Positions 47,257 through 59,126 of a DNA stretch of 64,000 bases are shown here, piece after piece. How positions within the stretch are numbered: the stretch's first letter is position 1; the number at the start of each line of letters is the position of its first letter. A program made the translations under genes and the position numbers. A model generated the notes under the pieces. It saw only the letters and a program-made list of their open reading frames with translations. It searched no databases and was not told where the DNA came from. The stretch is taken from the NCBI GenBank assembly GCA_021234155.1, contig JAJEKV010000049.1:3499487-3563486 (forward strand), in the 5' to 3' direction. Origin of the DNA: Isoetes taiwanensis (Eukaryota; Streptophyta; Lycopodiopsida; Isoetales; Isoetaceae).

Positions 47257-48050
47257 ATGAAAATGATCGCCTGCCCTTTTTCCGATGTGGGCTGCTCCGA
47301 AAATTTGCCCCAGGGCGATCTGGATCAACACTGTCAAGAATTTACCCAAACCCATTTGCAATTCATGCTTAGAATGCTCCAGAAACAGGAACTGTCTATG
47401 GGAAATCAGATCCAGCGTGTTGCCCTGCTTGAAAAGGTATGACTTTTAATACGTTTTTCATTCTTTTGCATCGCAGATTCAGAACTGGATCTTTAATTCT
47501 TCCAGAATTCTCTGATTCGATCAGCCCCTTTTCTAGAAATGCTCTGTTGGTGTGTGCCACAATTCAGACAAAAAAAGCTTTATGGCGCAAATGGGTCAAA
47601 GATGCATTCCGTTAATACGTTTTCTCTTATGATTGCATGAGGCGATCTATATTGTTTGCATATTATATTTGAAAATATTTGAAAATCGTTAGATTGTTCC
47701 TTGTTAAAAATCTGTCACGACCCCCTTTCAAATAACAGGATAAAACAGAGCTTTTTCTGCAGTGTTTTCTCTCGTAGATCTGCCATAGCCAAGTCCAGTA
47801 TACATCTGCCATAGCAGAGAGTGGGATCGGCACCAAATTTTCAATCAGTCCTTTTTAGCTTTTGTAGGGTGTCGGTCTTTCCATGTTTTTGTCTGATAAG
47901 AATTATGATCCCGTTTGTGCAGGTAATCTCCATAGCCCAGAAAGCTTTATGAATGTGACGATCAAAGATCAGGAAAACAAAATCAGAGCTTTAGAACAAG
48001 AGGTTCTTAAGCTTCAACGGGATGTAAAGGCTACTGATGTGTCTGCATAA
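47257..48050 (+). pseudogene. TRAF-type zinc-finger plus coiled-coil fragment, two exons
   Basis: Exon 1 (ATG 47257 to AAG|GTATGA at 47439) encodes CPFSDVGCSEN, then H-C...THLQFMLRML, the spacing of a TRAF-type zinc finger (C-x6-C...H-x3-C/H). Upstream in frame are CSSNCP. The exon ends in a helix-prone QIQRVALLEK. Exon 2 (47923-48050, after TTTGTGCAG) reads NVTIKDQENKIRALEQEVLK and stops at TAA 48048-48050. The exons do not join in phase (one base off), so either an alternative splice site is used or the copy has a frameshift. TRAF-type fingers mediate protein contacts and often precede such coiled coils. The MATH domain is absent. Confidence 0.5.
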
Positions 48051-49975
48051 ATCTTTCAACTCCATCGGAAGCTTTGAAATCTTCAAAAACAGGTTCAAAG
48101 CCAGTGCCTTGGATCATCCGGCAATAATTAGAGATGGTTATCACTTAGAATCTGCACAGATCTTTATGATTTTGTGCAAAAAAGCGCAGATGATAATTGA
48201 CGAATTCATTTAGAATCTGCAGATTATTCCTCATCAGAAAATTTGAAAACATTGTGTAAAAATGCACAATCGGTGGATGAAAAGTGTAAATGGCACAGTT
48301 TATCAGTTGTATAGCTTCTAATTACTTTTATTCACAGTAGGAATTGCATACTTTTTCCAAAATCATAGTGAGAAATTTGTAGATATCTATAGCACTACAG
48401 AACTATGAGCATTTTTTAGCATAGTTTTTAAAATTTTGCAATCTAATGTGTTAAATGCCAGTGCTTAAAATGCCAGTGCTAGCCTTTATCACTCCCATTG
48501 CCACTGCCCCTTATCGAGCCATTATCACTCCAAAGCCTTTATCACTCCCATTGCCACTGCCCCTTATCGATTATCAAATGCCAAACACTCATTATTTTGA
48601 AGTTCTATTGTATCCCTTTACTATTGCCACTGCTGACCTTTATCAAATGCCAAACACTTATTATTGTTGAGTAGCATTTGAACTTACAGAAATCCAATAC
48701 TAAGCTTGCAACGCATTAGTAAATGGTCGTTGCTAATAGCAGGTTCAACTACACAAGTTTAGAACCAAAGAAATGTTCACGGCGGCTTGGCCGTCGCGAT
48801 ATTGTGTGAATTAAAGTAAACACATACACCACCCACCCCATGCCCTTCCCACATTTCTCTTTGCATGGTTCTTAGATTCTCTCGAAGGACCCATGTCATT
48901 CAACTAAAAATTCAATAGTCCCAAACAGGAAGTCCTGAGAATCACTTGCATACAAATATAATCCCTTCCCTATTACCCACAATCTATATGCTGAGGGACA
49001 TAATTATTGCTCCGCGACATTCAAAACATTCTAACACTCAACATCAATGGGTCATTTATTAGAAATTTTGTCACCTTGAAATGCCTAATGAATTTAGAAA
49101 AACATCTTGACTAAGTCTTGAAATGCCCAATGAATTTAGAAAAACATCTTGACTAAGGTCATGCCACGACAAAGAAATGTTCAAAATACTTGGGGGTTCG
49201 AACCGACACCAAGCCAGTAAAGAGAAATGTTCGCAGCGGCCTTGGCCGCCGCGATAAATTTCTTGTATAATAACCCATTCAATTGTTTTAGGGGGCATGG
49301 TCTCTAGAATGGTGATTTGTGCATCCATATCAAACCCCCTTGAAACACCCTATTATTGTGCTACATATTGATGGTTTGGAAGAATCTTTGAATACTTTGT
49401 GTAGCTTGAGGTATCAAAACTGACGGAGTTGGACGAAATATTCTTCAAGCAACAGCTCCTATAGTTATAGAGATTGAAGATAAGAGCTGAGTATTACTTT
49501 TTTCATTTGCTTTTGACACCCATGGAGTGCATGCTAAGTGGGGGCAACATAAAATCTGTCTAGCATTAATTATCTAGATTATTGCACTCATTTTGTTCAG
49601 ATGGTTTATAATTATAAGATGGTTTAATGTGAAAAAATTAGGGGGACATCTCCGTAGCTTCTATCTATTGGAGAAGGAATTGAGGATATGAAATTGAAGA
49701 AGATGAACCCATGCCTTGATAGATCATACAAGAATGGATGTGATTCATAGGCATTCTTCTCATCATGTAAAGGGTATTGAAATTTATAAGGAAAAGCTTA
49801 TTCTGTATGGTTGTAGAGAGTTTCCTTAAGGATTATGAAGGGCAAGGCCATGAGCCATGATCACTACAAAGATGATTTAACCCTGAGTATGTGTAGTTAG
49901 TTTTGATATTATTGGTATAGTGCAACATGGTGACCTCATGTCTCATGGAATATCGCAAATGCCAAGTTAATAAAT
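48051..49975. other. Repeat-rich non-coding stretch
   Basis: No gene is supported. 48455-48660 is a degenerate tandem array of CTTTATCACTCCCATTGCCA / CTGCCCCTTATCGA-type units. 49075-49158 is a 42-bp unit (CTTGAAATGCCYAATGAATT..AACATCTTGACTAAG) twice, nearly perfect. 48770-48805 and 49223-49267 hold copies of a GC-palindromic motif described separately. Confidence 0.7.
49223..49267 (+). repeat. Dispersed GC-palindrome motif (also at 48770 and 58143)
   Basis: GAAATGTTCGCAGCGGCCTT followed by GGCCGCCGCGATAAATTTCT can fold with GCGGCC/GGCCGC pairing and AGAAAT/ATTTCT outer pairing. Copies at 48770-48806 (diverged) and 58143-58181 (5 bp shorter) are in the same orientation. The high local GC against an AT-rich background marks it as a discrete element or element end. 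No CTAG follows. Confidence 0.75.
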
Positions 49976-50608
49976 ATAGAATCGTGTGCCCGACGATGCC
50001 GGGCGTTAATTGTGGATGTGTGAAATAGGTAGACGTAACGGAGTTTGTACGTCAAATTAAAAACGCTAAATATAGTCGTATCTATGGAGGTAATGGAGTG
50101 TCCAGCATTAGCTAGGGATGGCTGGGAAAAATGGAAAGCATGGGGTGAATAGCATGTGTAGACATAATGAAGTACATACAGTTTAGGGTTTTATGGAAGA
50201 TCTCAGATCTAATGCATGGTCAATAGAGTTGCATTTAAAGTATTTAAGTATGGGGATTTATCATTGTGGCACTGTGACGTCGTACAATTTTTGATCATTG
50301 GATAAGCGTTTTGTGGAAGATCGCAGATCTAATGCATCGTCAATAGAATTGGATCCTAATCCTCTATTCTATTGCGTGGTGAATCCTTATAGTTGTTCAT
50401 AGCCAATCTGCTTATATAGCTCAAGATAATTATTGGCTTTGAAATGGATATTTGTGCTCGTTGACCATTGTTTATGAAATAGTTTAACAATCAAAACATA
50501 GTACATGGCGTATAAGGTAATCTACATGCAATTGGAGTAGGCTCTATGTGTGTGTGTCTCAGTGTCCCTTAATTATAAGTTTGTATAGTATCTAATTTGT
50601 AGCCCTGG

Positions 50609-50790
50609 ATAGAATAGAATAGAATAGAATAGAATAGTTTTTTTTATCGTCCACTGAGACCAATCGGCCTGTGGGACCCAGAAGGAGCGCAGCAAACTTA
50701 TTACTGTCCGGGTTAAAAAAACCCCGCCCCGAAGGGTTTTCGAGGGAAAAACCGTGGCAGTAATAAGAATGCTGTCAAACTGTACAAGTA
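50609..50790 (-). mobile_element. LINE 3'-end fragment with (ATTCT)n tail, nested in Helitron H2
   Basis: The minus strand carries the same 3' UTR as the 31.7-kb LINE: TTTTTCCCTCGAAAACCCTT, GGGGCGGGGTTTTTTTAACC, TGGGTCCCACAGGCCGATTG, then (ATTCT)n at the left edge (50611-50636). It extends at least to 50.79 kb. No zinc-knuckle coding was recognised further upstream, so it is 5' truncated within the UTR or diverged. Confidence 0.85.
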
Positions 50791-51055
50791 TACATCATCA
50801 TGAAATAAATGTGATGCACCTGTGCTCCTGCACATTCCATCTAGCCATCCATTGAGCTCTCTTTTCCCTCTAGCAGGCCTTGAGGCGTTGTGGCCCCATT
50901 GCCATGATATAAGCTAGTGTTGGGAGACGAGCATCGTCCATGTTGACCACCTTCTGAAAATAGACAATGTGGCGATCAAGGGCCGCCCTCTGAAGAGGCA
51001 AGAATCCTGTTTCCTGCAGTAGAATTTGATATGGGACTGTGGACTTCACCCCTAG

Positions 51056-51086
51056 AGAGAGAGAGAGTGTGTGTGTGTGTGTGTGT
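51056..51086 (+). repeat. (GA)n(TG)n microsatellite
   Basis: GAGAGAGAGAGAG runs directly into TGTGTGTGTGTGTGTGTG. It is a compound dinucleotide repeat inside Helitron H2 with no coding role. Confidence 0.95.
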
Positions 51087-52882
51087 AAAATGCGTCTTGG
51101 CTGGTTTTATATATGTGTGTCGTGCGTCGTGCTTGGCCACCAATTGTAAGGTTCTTATAGGGTTTAATTTCTGGCCATGGATAGAGATTTTAGTTGTTAT
51201 ATGTGGTGACATAAAATTTAAGCATCTTAAGCAATGTAAATGTTTTCCACAGAATATCTAACACAATCTCTCATTAAAGGTTTCCCACACAATATCTAAC
51301 ACCTCAAATGGTCATCTTTAAAGAGTAAGAACAATAGATTGAGTTAATACTGATCCTAAAAACGTAGGACTTAAAAGGGATTTTTGATGGTGCAAGTGCA
51401 AAATATCAAAATAAAATGTCAAAAGCAATTTATCAGAAATACTCCACCACTTATCAATGGTATTGGTAAAAATCACAACATTCCTATGCATTCTTAAATG
51501 CAGCATCAAATCCATATCTTGGTACCCAAAACATGTACTGATGCTGCTAAATGTTTATGCCTCAGAAATGCAATGAATATATGTGAATAGCATTCAGCGG
51601 CTAAAAACAAAATAGTTGTGCGTAAAATACTGGTTCTACAATTTTTCACTATCACATCGTCTTTTCTCATAATGTATAAATAAGAACGTGGATGTTGGCA
51701 CTTCATGGAGTAAAATATTTGGAAAGGTGAGTATTTAAAGCCCATCCCTTCATAATAGAATTTACTTCCAAAGCAAGAGGGTTTATTTTTATGTACACTG
51801 CATTTAGATACACCCAAAGTTCCACAATCTTCTACCTTAATACAATATCATAATCGCATCGCTCTTATTTCTGTTGATGAATTCTCATGTGCCATGTACA
51901 CTGAACCAAGAACATGGAATTTGAGCTGGGTTTGTCAATTCTGCATCACTGGCGACGTAGATGAGAAATCAAACGGAGAAGTTAAGCTCCCTGATTATGA
52001 CATTATGAAGGGTAAGTTGTTTGGTCCAGCTTAGCCTATTTGCTCCAATGAGCTGCTCCTGGCAGCCGAAGGTCACAGCATCCACCAGGCAAACAGGGCA
52101 AGATGTCTCAAACAACTTTTCCTTACACAATTCTTGCAGTTGGTATATATAGAGCATGCCTTGCAGATTCACAAAACGTCAAAAATATGTAAAGATCGAA
52201 TAAACATTTGTTATCCACACATTCATGTCTAACAAAATAAATGAAAAGTAGAGACTGGAGAACAATTTACGTAACTCCTCTGTAAAATATTCTTCACATT
52301 AAGAGCTGGAATCTCTTGCTGCACCGAAAACAAAATTTTCTTGTGGGTGACCGTTGCCAAATACAAAACGTGGTGGCAAACTTCAAAAATTGAGAATGAG
52401 AATGCATGAGCCACGGTCCCTGTTGTGGCAGAAGGGACGTTTGGGAATGAACTATCTTGAGTTAATGCTGAAACTGGCCCACGGCTCCTAAATAACTTAG
52501 GTTTATATTGTTGTAACTGATCGATCACAACTGTAAAATAAAAATAATGATCAGCCAAAAATCTTATATCAAAGACCCTTTGAAATCTCTTATTCAAGGA
52601 ATGACAAAAGAAGCTTCTCATTGTCACATAATGTATGCTATAACCACAGCCGGAGACCTTAGCAGTCTTGTAAATTGCCTGACCTAGACCACATCACATG
52701 TTTGATCCTGATATGCAGCGGACCAATACACGGGCATGTTACTTGCAGTGGACCAAGCATTTATTCATGCAGTGCAGAAATTTAACAGAAAAGGCAGTAA
52801 TAAATATCTAAAATATGTTACTCGGAGCATTGCCATAGAAAGATGCCAACATGATAGTTCACGAGATTGAATAGATGCTTAC

Positions 52883-52972
52883 ATTAAAGTATAGCTTCTG
52901 TGGCGTATTGATGTTGCTAAACCTGTTCTTGGCTCCACGAATGCAAGTTGCAATCATGAAAGATGCTACCAC
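52883..52972 (-). other. Exon-like 30-codon segment of unknown gene in Helitron H2
   Basis: The segment is bounded by CTCCAG acceptor and GTAAGC donor on the minus strand. It is open for exactly 30 codons, reading VVASFMIATCIRGAKNRFSN and ending PQKLYFN. Other possible pieces on the same strand are a CPVC..FGC RING-like scrap near 52062-52100 and SLCYRPTK near 55150. I do not recognise the gene. The orientation matches the Helitron, consistent with capture. Confidence 0.35.
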
Positions 52973-52999
52973 CTGGAGCATTTCAGATCTAAATGCATA

Positions 53000-55240
53000 T
53001 GAGTGCAAGTTAAATCCAGGAAGTAAACAAAACCTAAACAGAATCTAATTTATTCAAAATATAAGTACAACAAAACTTGCTACTGGAGCATGCATATGGA
53101 ATTAATCACAACTTAACATCTCTATTATGGTATTTCTTAAACCCTCTAGCATGATACCTTTTTTTTTTTGCACATGATTTAGGCTCATATCATGAAGTAT
53201 TATGTCTGCAACAATTAGCACCAAAACCCTTAATATTTAGGCATACCAATTAATTCAATGGTAGCTCTATGTCCCTAATATTTCCTTTTTCACAGTTGTA
53301 ATACAAACCTTAAATGTCTGTTTACTATTTCATGAAATATTATCCTGTTCATACCCTTGATACTAATCTTTCATTGGAAGGATATAGTCTAGAATTTTGT
53401 TTTACTGGTTATACAGGTAATGGAGAGTCTCTCTTGGCTCCAAGGAAGTCTTAAAGGGAGATATTAGAAACAAAATATAGATGATGCAACAGAAGATATA
53501 ATATAGCATATTACCTCCATTACACCAGCACAAATTGATTTTGCACGCTCCAGTTACACCTACATAGTCATTAAACAATACTTTAAAATATCAAAGCAAT
53601 GGTATATGCCTCTTAAAAGAACCCCATATCACCGTGCCACTTACTATGTTACAGCAGAACATTAATCCTCCATTATTGAGAAGTTAACAGAAGGAAAACA
53701 TACCCTGCAAAAGTATGTACAAATTGTGAATGATATCTACATGAAAATTTTGTTGATGTTTCAACCTAAATTATAATTGATTGAACATATGCAGCATAAG
53801 ATTTCTAATAGGGAATAAATTACGGTTTGCATAGGAGAAATGCGGGCATTATACCTGCTAGGACATAAGCTAAAACCAAATTATGATATAGACATTGATC
53901 TGTGTGGTCATCACCTTAAACATCCATGCCATGAAAACCACCAAGAGCGATCCAGTACCACAGAAACATTTCTGGATTCAAGAAGATGAGAGACAATCAA
54001 ACAAACATTCAACAATGAGTTAAAAGACATAATATGTGATTCGTTAACACGTTTGAAAAGCATCTTTCAATGCCAAGCTACAACTAAAAACTACAACCAA
54101 TTTAGATAGGAAACCAAAAAATAATAACATCGAATAAATCTCAAATGGTGGACTGATATCCTTAGGCCAGATTATTGTGTCCAACAATTTTCTCACTTAG
54201 AGTCGCAAAGTCACTTACAATGCTCTCATGCTCAAATAAACCTATTGAATTCCTTACGATCAGACCATACTTTTTAAAAATGTTATCTTACCGTTATATA
54301 ATCAATATGGCTATTTTACAACTGTTTGTGCCTGCTAACGACCAGCATAATGTCATAAAACCAGTATTTCATTTAAGCCAGTAGTATGTTAGCAGTATGT
54401 TAGCTGTAACAATGGATGCATTCAAAAAACTCAGCCAAGTATATATGCATGTCTTACCAGTTATATTGGTGCAGAACTACTGACGGCTACTTGAAGCATG
54501 CCTAAGCATGTTTTCTGGCAGGTTACTTTAAGCCAAGACCTTCAAATATTTCATGTCATGTCATGCTCAACTCTAGGCAGTTCTGTCTGGGGATAACTTA
54601 TGTGTTACAGATTGAGTAACCAATGCATAGGAGGTTAATGGATCAATAATATCAGTGTGCAAAAGAAAATTTGAGAAAAGCTTAATTATTGTCTATGGTC
54701 AGTACCCAAAGCTGCACAATACCAGATCGTACAAATTGCCACTGCTTGTCTCCTATTTCGATCTTGTTGAATCTCTAGAAACATGTAGTAAGATGCAAAA
54801 GCAAAGATTATGTATTACCGCAGCAAGAAGCCTAAACCTTTCCTATTGTTCTTGCTGCAACTATCGATTTGCTTCTAAAAAAATTTAGACACAGAATGAG
54901 ACATTAGTACTTCCTTCCAGAAATCCTAAAACGCACAAAGAAATGCTTACCTAAGTGGAAAATCGCCTTACTATGGCTATGCCTTCTCTGCAAACATATT
55001 CATTCGTTTTGGTCAAGAACTGCAGCTCTCGGAATATTTCCCTGCGTAAAGGGAATAATTACAAATGTAGTTGATCAAAGCTACGTATACGGATGCTGAA
55101 GTTATTAAGAATCGGCAAACCCTATCAGCTTGAAATACTACTAACCTTAGTTGGTCGATAGCATAAACTGCATTTTGCTTCTGTGATTTCAATAAAAGAG
55201 AAGGGAGTTGCGTCTTCTACAATGTCTATACGTAATCCCA
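53000..55240. other. Body of Helitron H2 without recognised gene
   Basis: No domain is recognised on either strand. Several minus-strand micro-segments have splice-like borders (for example 53518-53566), but none can be assigned to a protein. Confidence 0.35.
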
Positions 55241-55247
55241 CATCAGC

Positions 55248-55502
55248 GGAAGACCCCATTCACGGATTTGATCATTCATGGAAGACCCCATTCACGGATT
55301 CGCTTCTTTGCTTGCAAAATAAAAAGCGTATTCCTGTGCAAGCATCATGGGAATCACAATAGGTTGCTTGCAGCTTGGGAGTTTTTCCTTTTGAATACGA
55401 AATGAAGCGCACAGAGAAATGATGAAAGAGCTAGATTGAAAGACTGGCAATCGATTCGAAAAAAGAGCTAGATTGAAAGACTGGCAATCGATTCGAAAAG
55501 AG
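55248..55502 (+). repeat. Two short tandem duplications near the H2 5' end
   Basis: GGAAGACCCCATTCACGGAT occurs at 55248 and 55280. AAGAGCTAGATTGAAAGACT plus GGCAATCGATTCGAAAA occurs at 55426 and 55464. Both are near perfect and lie within 400 bp of the Helitron 5' terminus. Confidence 0.9.
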
Positions 55503-56193
55503 CAATCAATGCTGCCAACATGCGTCCCGCAAAAAGAGCCGCACGCGGGAAGGGAACGCCGCATGCGACGTAACATGCGGCGTTCCTGGCACGGCTTCCA
55601 ACCCTATCCCAAAATAAAAAAGAAGATTATTGATGCAATTATATCCCACGCCCAATTATATTGGCTTGAAAGAAAAATTCTCCTTAGTCTCGATGGGAAC
55701 CTCTCAAACATGTGTTTTTGAAGTCCAAACCATATGTGAGACAATATCAACTCATATGTAATTGTGTTTCAAATTTTTCTTTTTTCTTTTTTTTATTTTC
55801 TTGGTTCTCCGCCGCAATCTATCTTAATATTTCGTTGCCACGTTTTTCTCAAACAGCTCCGATGGTGTAACCTGTCGCGACGTCCTATGCCGGAGACCAC
55901 TTAGTTCGTAGTTATTTGAGGAGGCGAAGAAGCGAAGTCCGGCCCTGCTCAGTTCGGAGATATCTGCCCCAAACCATTTGTCCTTTTTATGTTGGTTTTG
56001 CACTGCGGCTCCGCCACATCCGCCATAGCCGTGTTGCGCCCTGTTCATTCTCCGATTCTTTCTTCAATTCCAGCCCCCAGAGAATCCTAGTTCAATTCAA
56101 GCTCTTGGGGTGTGTATTTGGCCCCCGATTTCTCTGCTTCTGTTCAAATTATTTTTGCCCTGTTTTTCGAGCCAAGCATCTCCGGAATTGGCT

Positions 56194-56445
56194 ATGGCTA
56201 GACGCGACTCAGCAAGTTCTTTGAACATGCCGGATTTGAATCTTCGTGCAACGGATCCGGATCTGCATTATAAGCAGAGCTTTTGGAAAACCAGATTAGA
56301 GCAGAAATCTGCATGTAACTTTGCAGAAATGGGTCTACGAAGTTCGGGATCTTGCATATTGCTAGTTTTGAGTAGTAGAATGGCTAAGTGCCAAGAAAAT
56401 GCTGAGAAATCCAAAGGCGATGATAAAGCTGCTTTTAAGCGATGA
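56194..56445 (+). CDS. Hypothetical 83-residue protein or first exon
   Basis: The ATG at 56194 follows a C/T-rich stretch (55.98-56.19 kb) that looks like a plant 5' leader. The frame begins MARRDSASSLNMPDLNLRAT and ends at TGA 56443-56445. The DLNL motif resembles an EAR-like LxLxL/DLNxxP element only loosely. Just downstream a short unit (GAAATCCAAAGGCG) is duplicated at 56406 and 56459, and a second frame ends at GCAGAG|GTATGA near 56634. A frameshift between two exon pieces is possible. No family is recognised. Confidence 0.3.
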   Translation: MARRDSASSLNMPDLNLRATDPDLHYKQSFWKTRLEQKSACNFAEMGLRSSGSCILLVLSSRMAKCQENAEKSKGDDKAAFKR

Positions 56446-56639
56446 TAAAGGCGATGAGAAATCCAAAGGCGCTGCATATGCTTTGGGTCTGCAAACTAGA
56501 CGAAGCCCCTGCTTTAGGGATTGTGAATCAGGCCAGGGCTCCACGCTGTGTGTAGGTGTGTGGGATCAACTTGCACATGGCCGATTTTGGCCAGAATCAA
56601 TTCAAAACCTTCCGGATCTGTCTATTGCAGAGGTATGAT

Positions 56640-58349
56640 TCTTATCTCGATCTGTCTGTTGATAGCCTATTAGTTTGAAGGCTTTTCCGTTTCATTTCTA
56701 TGCCTGTAATACAGATTTGCTAGGTTGCTATTGCAACGCAGGCATCTAATTTTGTTCCTGCTCTGATACAGATATGGCCTTGGTTATTAGGGAAAAAAAA
56801 TCTAAGAAAAACTTTGTTCTCATCATTTACTGCCATAATTTATCCAATTCTTCTTAAATAAGATTTGATATTAAGCTGAAACGATCAGAGTTATGAACCT
56901 ATGAAATTGAACTAAATGGATCTTTTAAGCTCATGTGGAAGTCGGAAAAGGAGTTTCATAATGACCCTGAGCACCACGTTACAACGTCAAAGAATTGTTG
57001 CCCATTGTTTAGTTAATATGATTTATATAAACTGTGCTGAAATTGGGATACAAAATGCCAAGAGCTATAAATTGCATAAGATGAGTGTGAATGGGTAAAG
57101 GTTGCCATCTACTGCCTCAGAATGTTTGTGGTTAGAACTATTTCTTTGATACTCATAAATTCTAGGTGGGCCTAGAACTAGAAAATTCGAGTTGCCACTT
57201 GCTCATCTCAAATCTGATAACACTTGACATTGCAGGGAATCAATCAATATTAGTTTCCATATTCCGCAAAAGTAGCCTAAGTTCTGCATATGTATTGAAA
57301 TTGGTTCTTTATTGGGGCATGTACGTCATAATAGATGAATTCAAAGAACACAAAACGAATAACAAACGTGTTAATTTGCAAATGCCAGAACTTTCCTTCT
57401 GAAATCTTGCCCAGCGGCCTTTTGAAAAGCCTGATTGTGGTTTTCGTGAAGTGTCATCCTCAGACGGTTTCAGTTGGTGGCTTCTTTGTGATAAATATGC
57501 AGTGAGTGGTCTCGTGTATGTGAGACACTGAAGAACAACATTTGCAAAATAGCTGCAATAGTCAGTGCTTTGTTGTGCAACACAAGATGAAGAAATATCT
57601 GCAAAAGGGGCCCGATTTGTGGAGGTAAGCAAAATCCAAGCAAGACAATTGGGCATGTTTAGCGATCTTCCCAATTCCGACAGAAAAAAAGGAAGCTAAC
57701 TTCGCCAAGGAACACATTCATTGTTTATACAAAGAAAGTTAGAAGCAAATAACAATATATCAAACTCGGGATGACTAGGTGCCAAGTTTATGGTTTGGCC
57801 AAAGAGTTCCATTTGAGCCCTTAATCAAAAGGTTTAGTGCCTCATAAAAGAGGGGCTTGTTAGAAGAAGGGGACGATTTCGGAGACAACACACTAAAGAA
57901 AATTTTTGCTTTATCAGCGTTTATTAATGCCTCTTGAACAATAAAACGAATCAAAAGACACAAGCATTTTCTAAGAATACGTCCTCAAGTTTTAAGTTGA
58001 GATAAAATCTCAGGTGTTTGCAGAGGTGTTATAACAGTAACAGATTGAGGGCGCATAAACACCTAGTTTATTATGCCAAATGGCCATAAACACCTAATTT
58101 GTTATGGAAAACCACCATAAAGCTCTCAGGGCCAAAGGGAAGAGAAATGTTAGGCCTTGGCCGCCGCGATAAATTTCTTGTATTAATAATGATGCATACA
58201 TTAAAAGAGCTTCTACTCATTTCTATCAATCACCATATGCTTTAGTATGTGTCCACTTCACAATAATTGTGGCCATAATTTCTCCTCTTGGACGAGGGCA
58301 ACTTCTTTATGATGTCCTTTGGCCCTTTGGCCCTTTTAGCTGACATCAG
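56640..58349. other. Non-coding stretch, with a GC-palindrome copy at 58143-58181
   Basis: No gene is supported. Frames at 57166-57402 and 57309-57674 (minus) lack motifs. The GC-palindrome motif copy at 58143-58181 precedes the LINE by about 170 bp. Confidence 0.4.
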
Positions 58350-59126
58350 GTGGTGAGAAGATGGATCAGCTGTGGCATTGGTTCGTGTGCAATGTGGTAT
58401 GAAGGTGGTCAGTTAATAGAATGGATGGTATTCAAGCAGAAATTCGGCCTCCAGAATAACGACAAAACAATGTGGGAATGTATTGCAGTAAGTCTTCCAA
58501 ACCACATAAATAGCACGAGTAAGAAACCTTGGGTTCTCGATCAATCTTTGCAGGCGGGGTCATTTGTGAAATCAACATATAAGCGTCTGAAGACAAAAGG
58601 TACTTTATCGCTACCAGCTCAATGGAATGTGCAAGTCACCGACACACAGTGGAAGGAAATTTGGAGGAGTGTATGGATAAAACTTCTCCCTCCCCGAGTG
58701 AATTCTTTTTTATGGCAAGTAATTCATAGGGTTCCTATGGTAAACATAAGGGTATCCAAATTCAAAGATGACGTGAGCCCTCTATGTCCATTGTGCAAGA
58801 TGGATGAAGAGTCTCTGGAACATTGCTTAGTAGAGTGCACTGACCTGCAAGTTGTGTGGTCGTGGACACTGGGGACCAACGATCTCCTTCTAGGTAGATA
58901 TCCAGTAGAATGGCCAGTCTCAAAACGCAAAGCTTTTCATATTGTCAGATCATGGGCATTATGGGTCATATGGAAAAGGCGTAATTCTTTCACTCTAGGC
59001 AAAGATGCATATACAACAGCCCCACAAATACTGCACATGCTCATAGAGAAGCTTAGAAAGTTCAAGTGTGTGGTCGAAGGTGATGTTTCCCTTGTTTGGG
59101 AGACTTTCATCAAGCTACCACCTTAA
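58350..59126 (+). mobile_element. L1-type LINE, 5'-truncated, with intact zinc-binding C-terminus
   Basis: A 258-codon uninterrupted frame encodes the end of an L1-type reverse transcriptase polyprotein. It includes WKEIWRSVWIKLLPPRVNSF with LWQVIHR, then a zinc-knuckle CPLCKMDEESLEHCLVECTD (C-x2-C..H-x4-C), and WALWVIWKRRNSFTLGKD near the end. This is the zf-RVT-type domain that follows the polymerase in plant L1s. The apurinic endonuclease and polymerase are missing. A stop lies just upstream in frame, so this is a fragment rather than a gene start. The frame is unbroken, suggesting a young insertion. The 3' region to 59.49 kb is AG-rich (AAGAAAGGAAGAAAAGAAAG). Confidence 0.85.

Larger units (their letters stand above)
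49976..55626 (-). mobile_element. Helitron H2, same family as H1, about 5.65 kb
   Basis: The minus-strand 5' end at 55626 reads TCTTCTTTTTTATTTTGGGA after host A, matching H1's start. GTGCCAGGAACGCCGCATG, the subterminal block, follows at the same place as in H1. The 3' end at 49996-49976 has GCCCGGC-ATC-GTCGGGC, ACACGATT, CTAT. The hairpin has one mismatch and the terminal CTAG is altered, so this copy may be immobile at its 3' end. It contains a LINE tail (50.6 kb), a (TG)n/(GA)n tract at 51056-51086 and exon-like minus-strand segments. No Rep/helicase gene is seen. Confidence 0.85.

Noticed and set aside
52062-52100. CPVCLVDAVTFGC resembling the RGLG/copine-type RING start (CPICL..FGCGHQ)
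   Set aside because: Only about 13 residues match, the His and later cysteines are missing, and no VWA domain was found.
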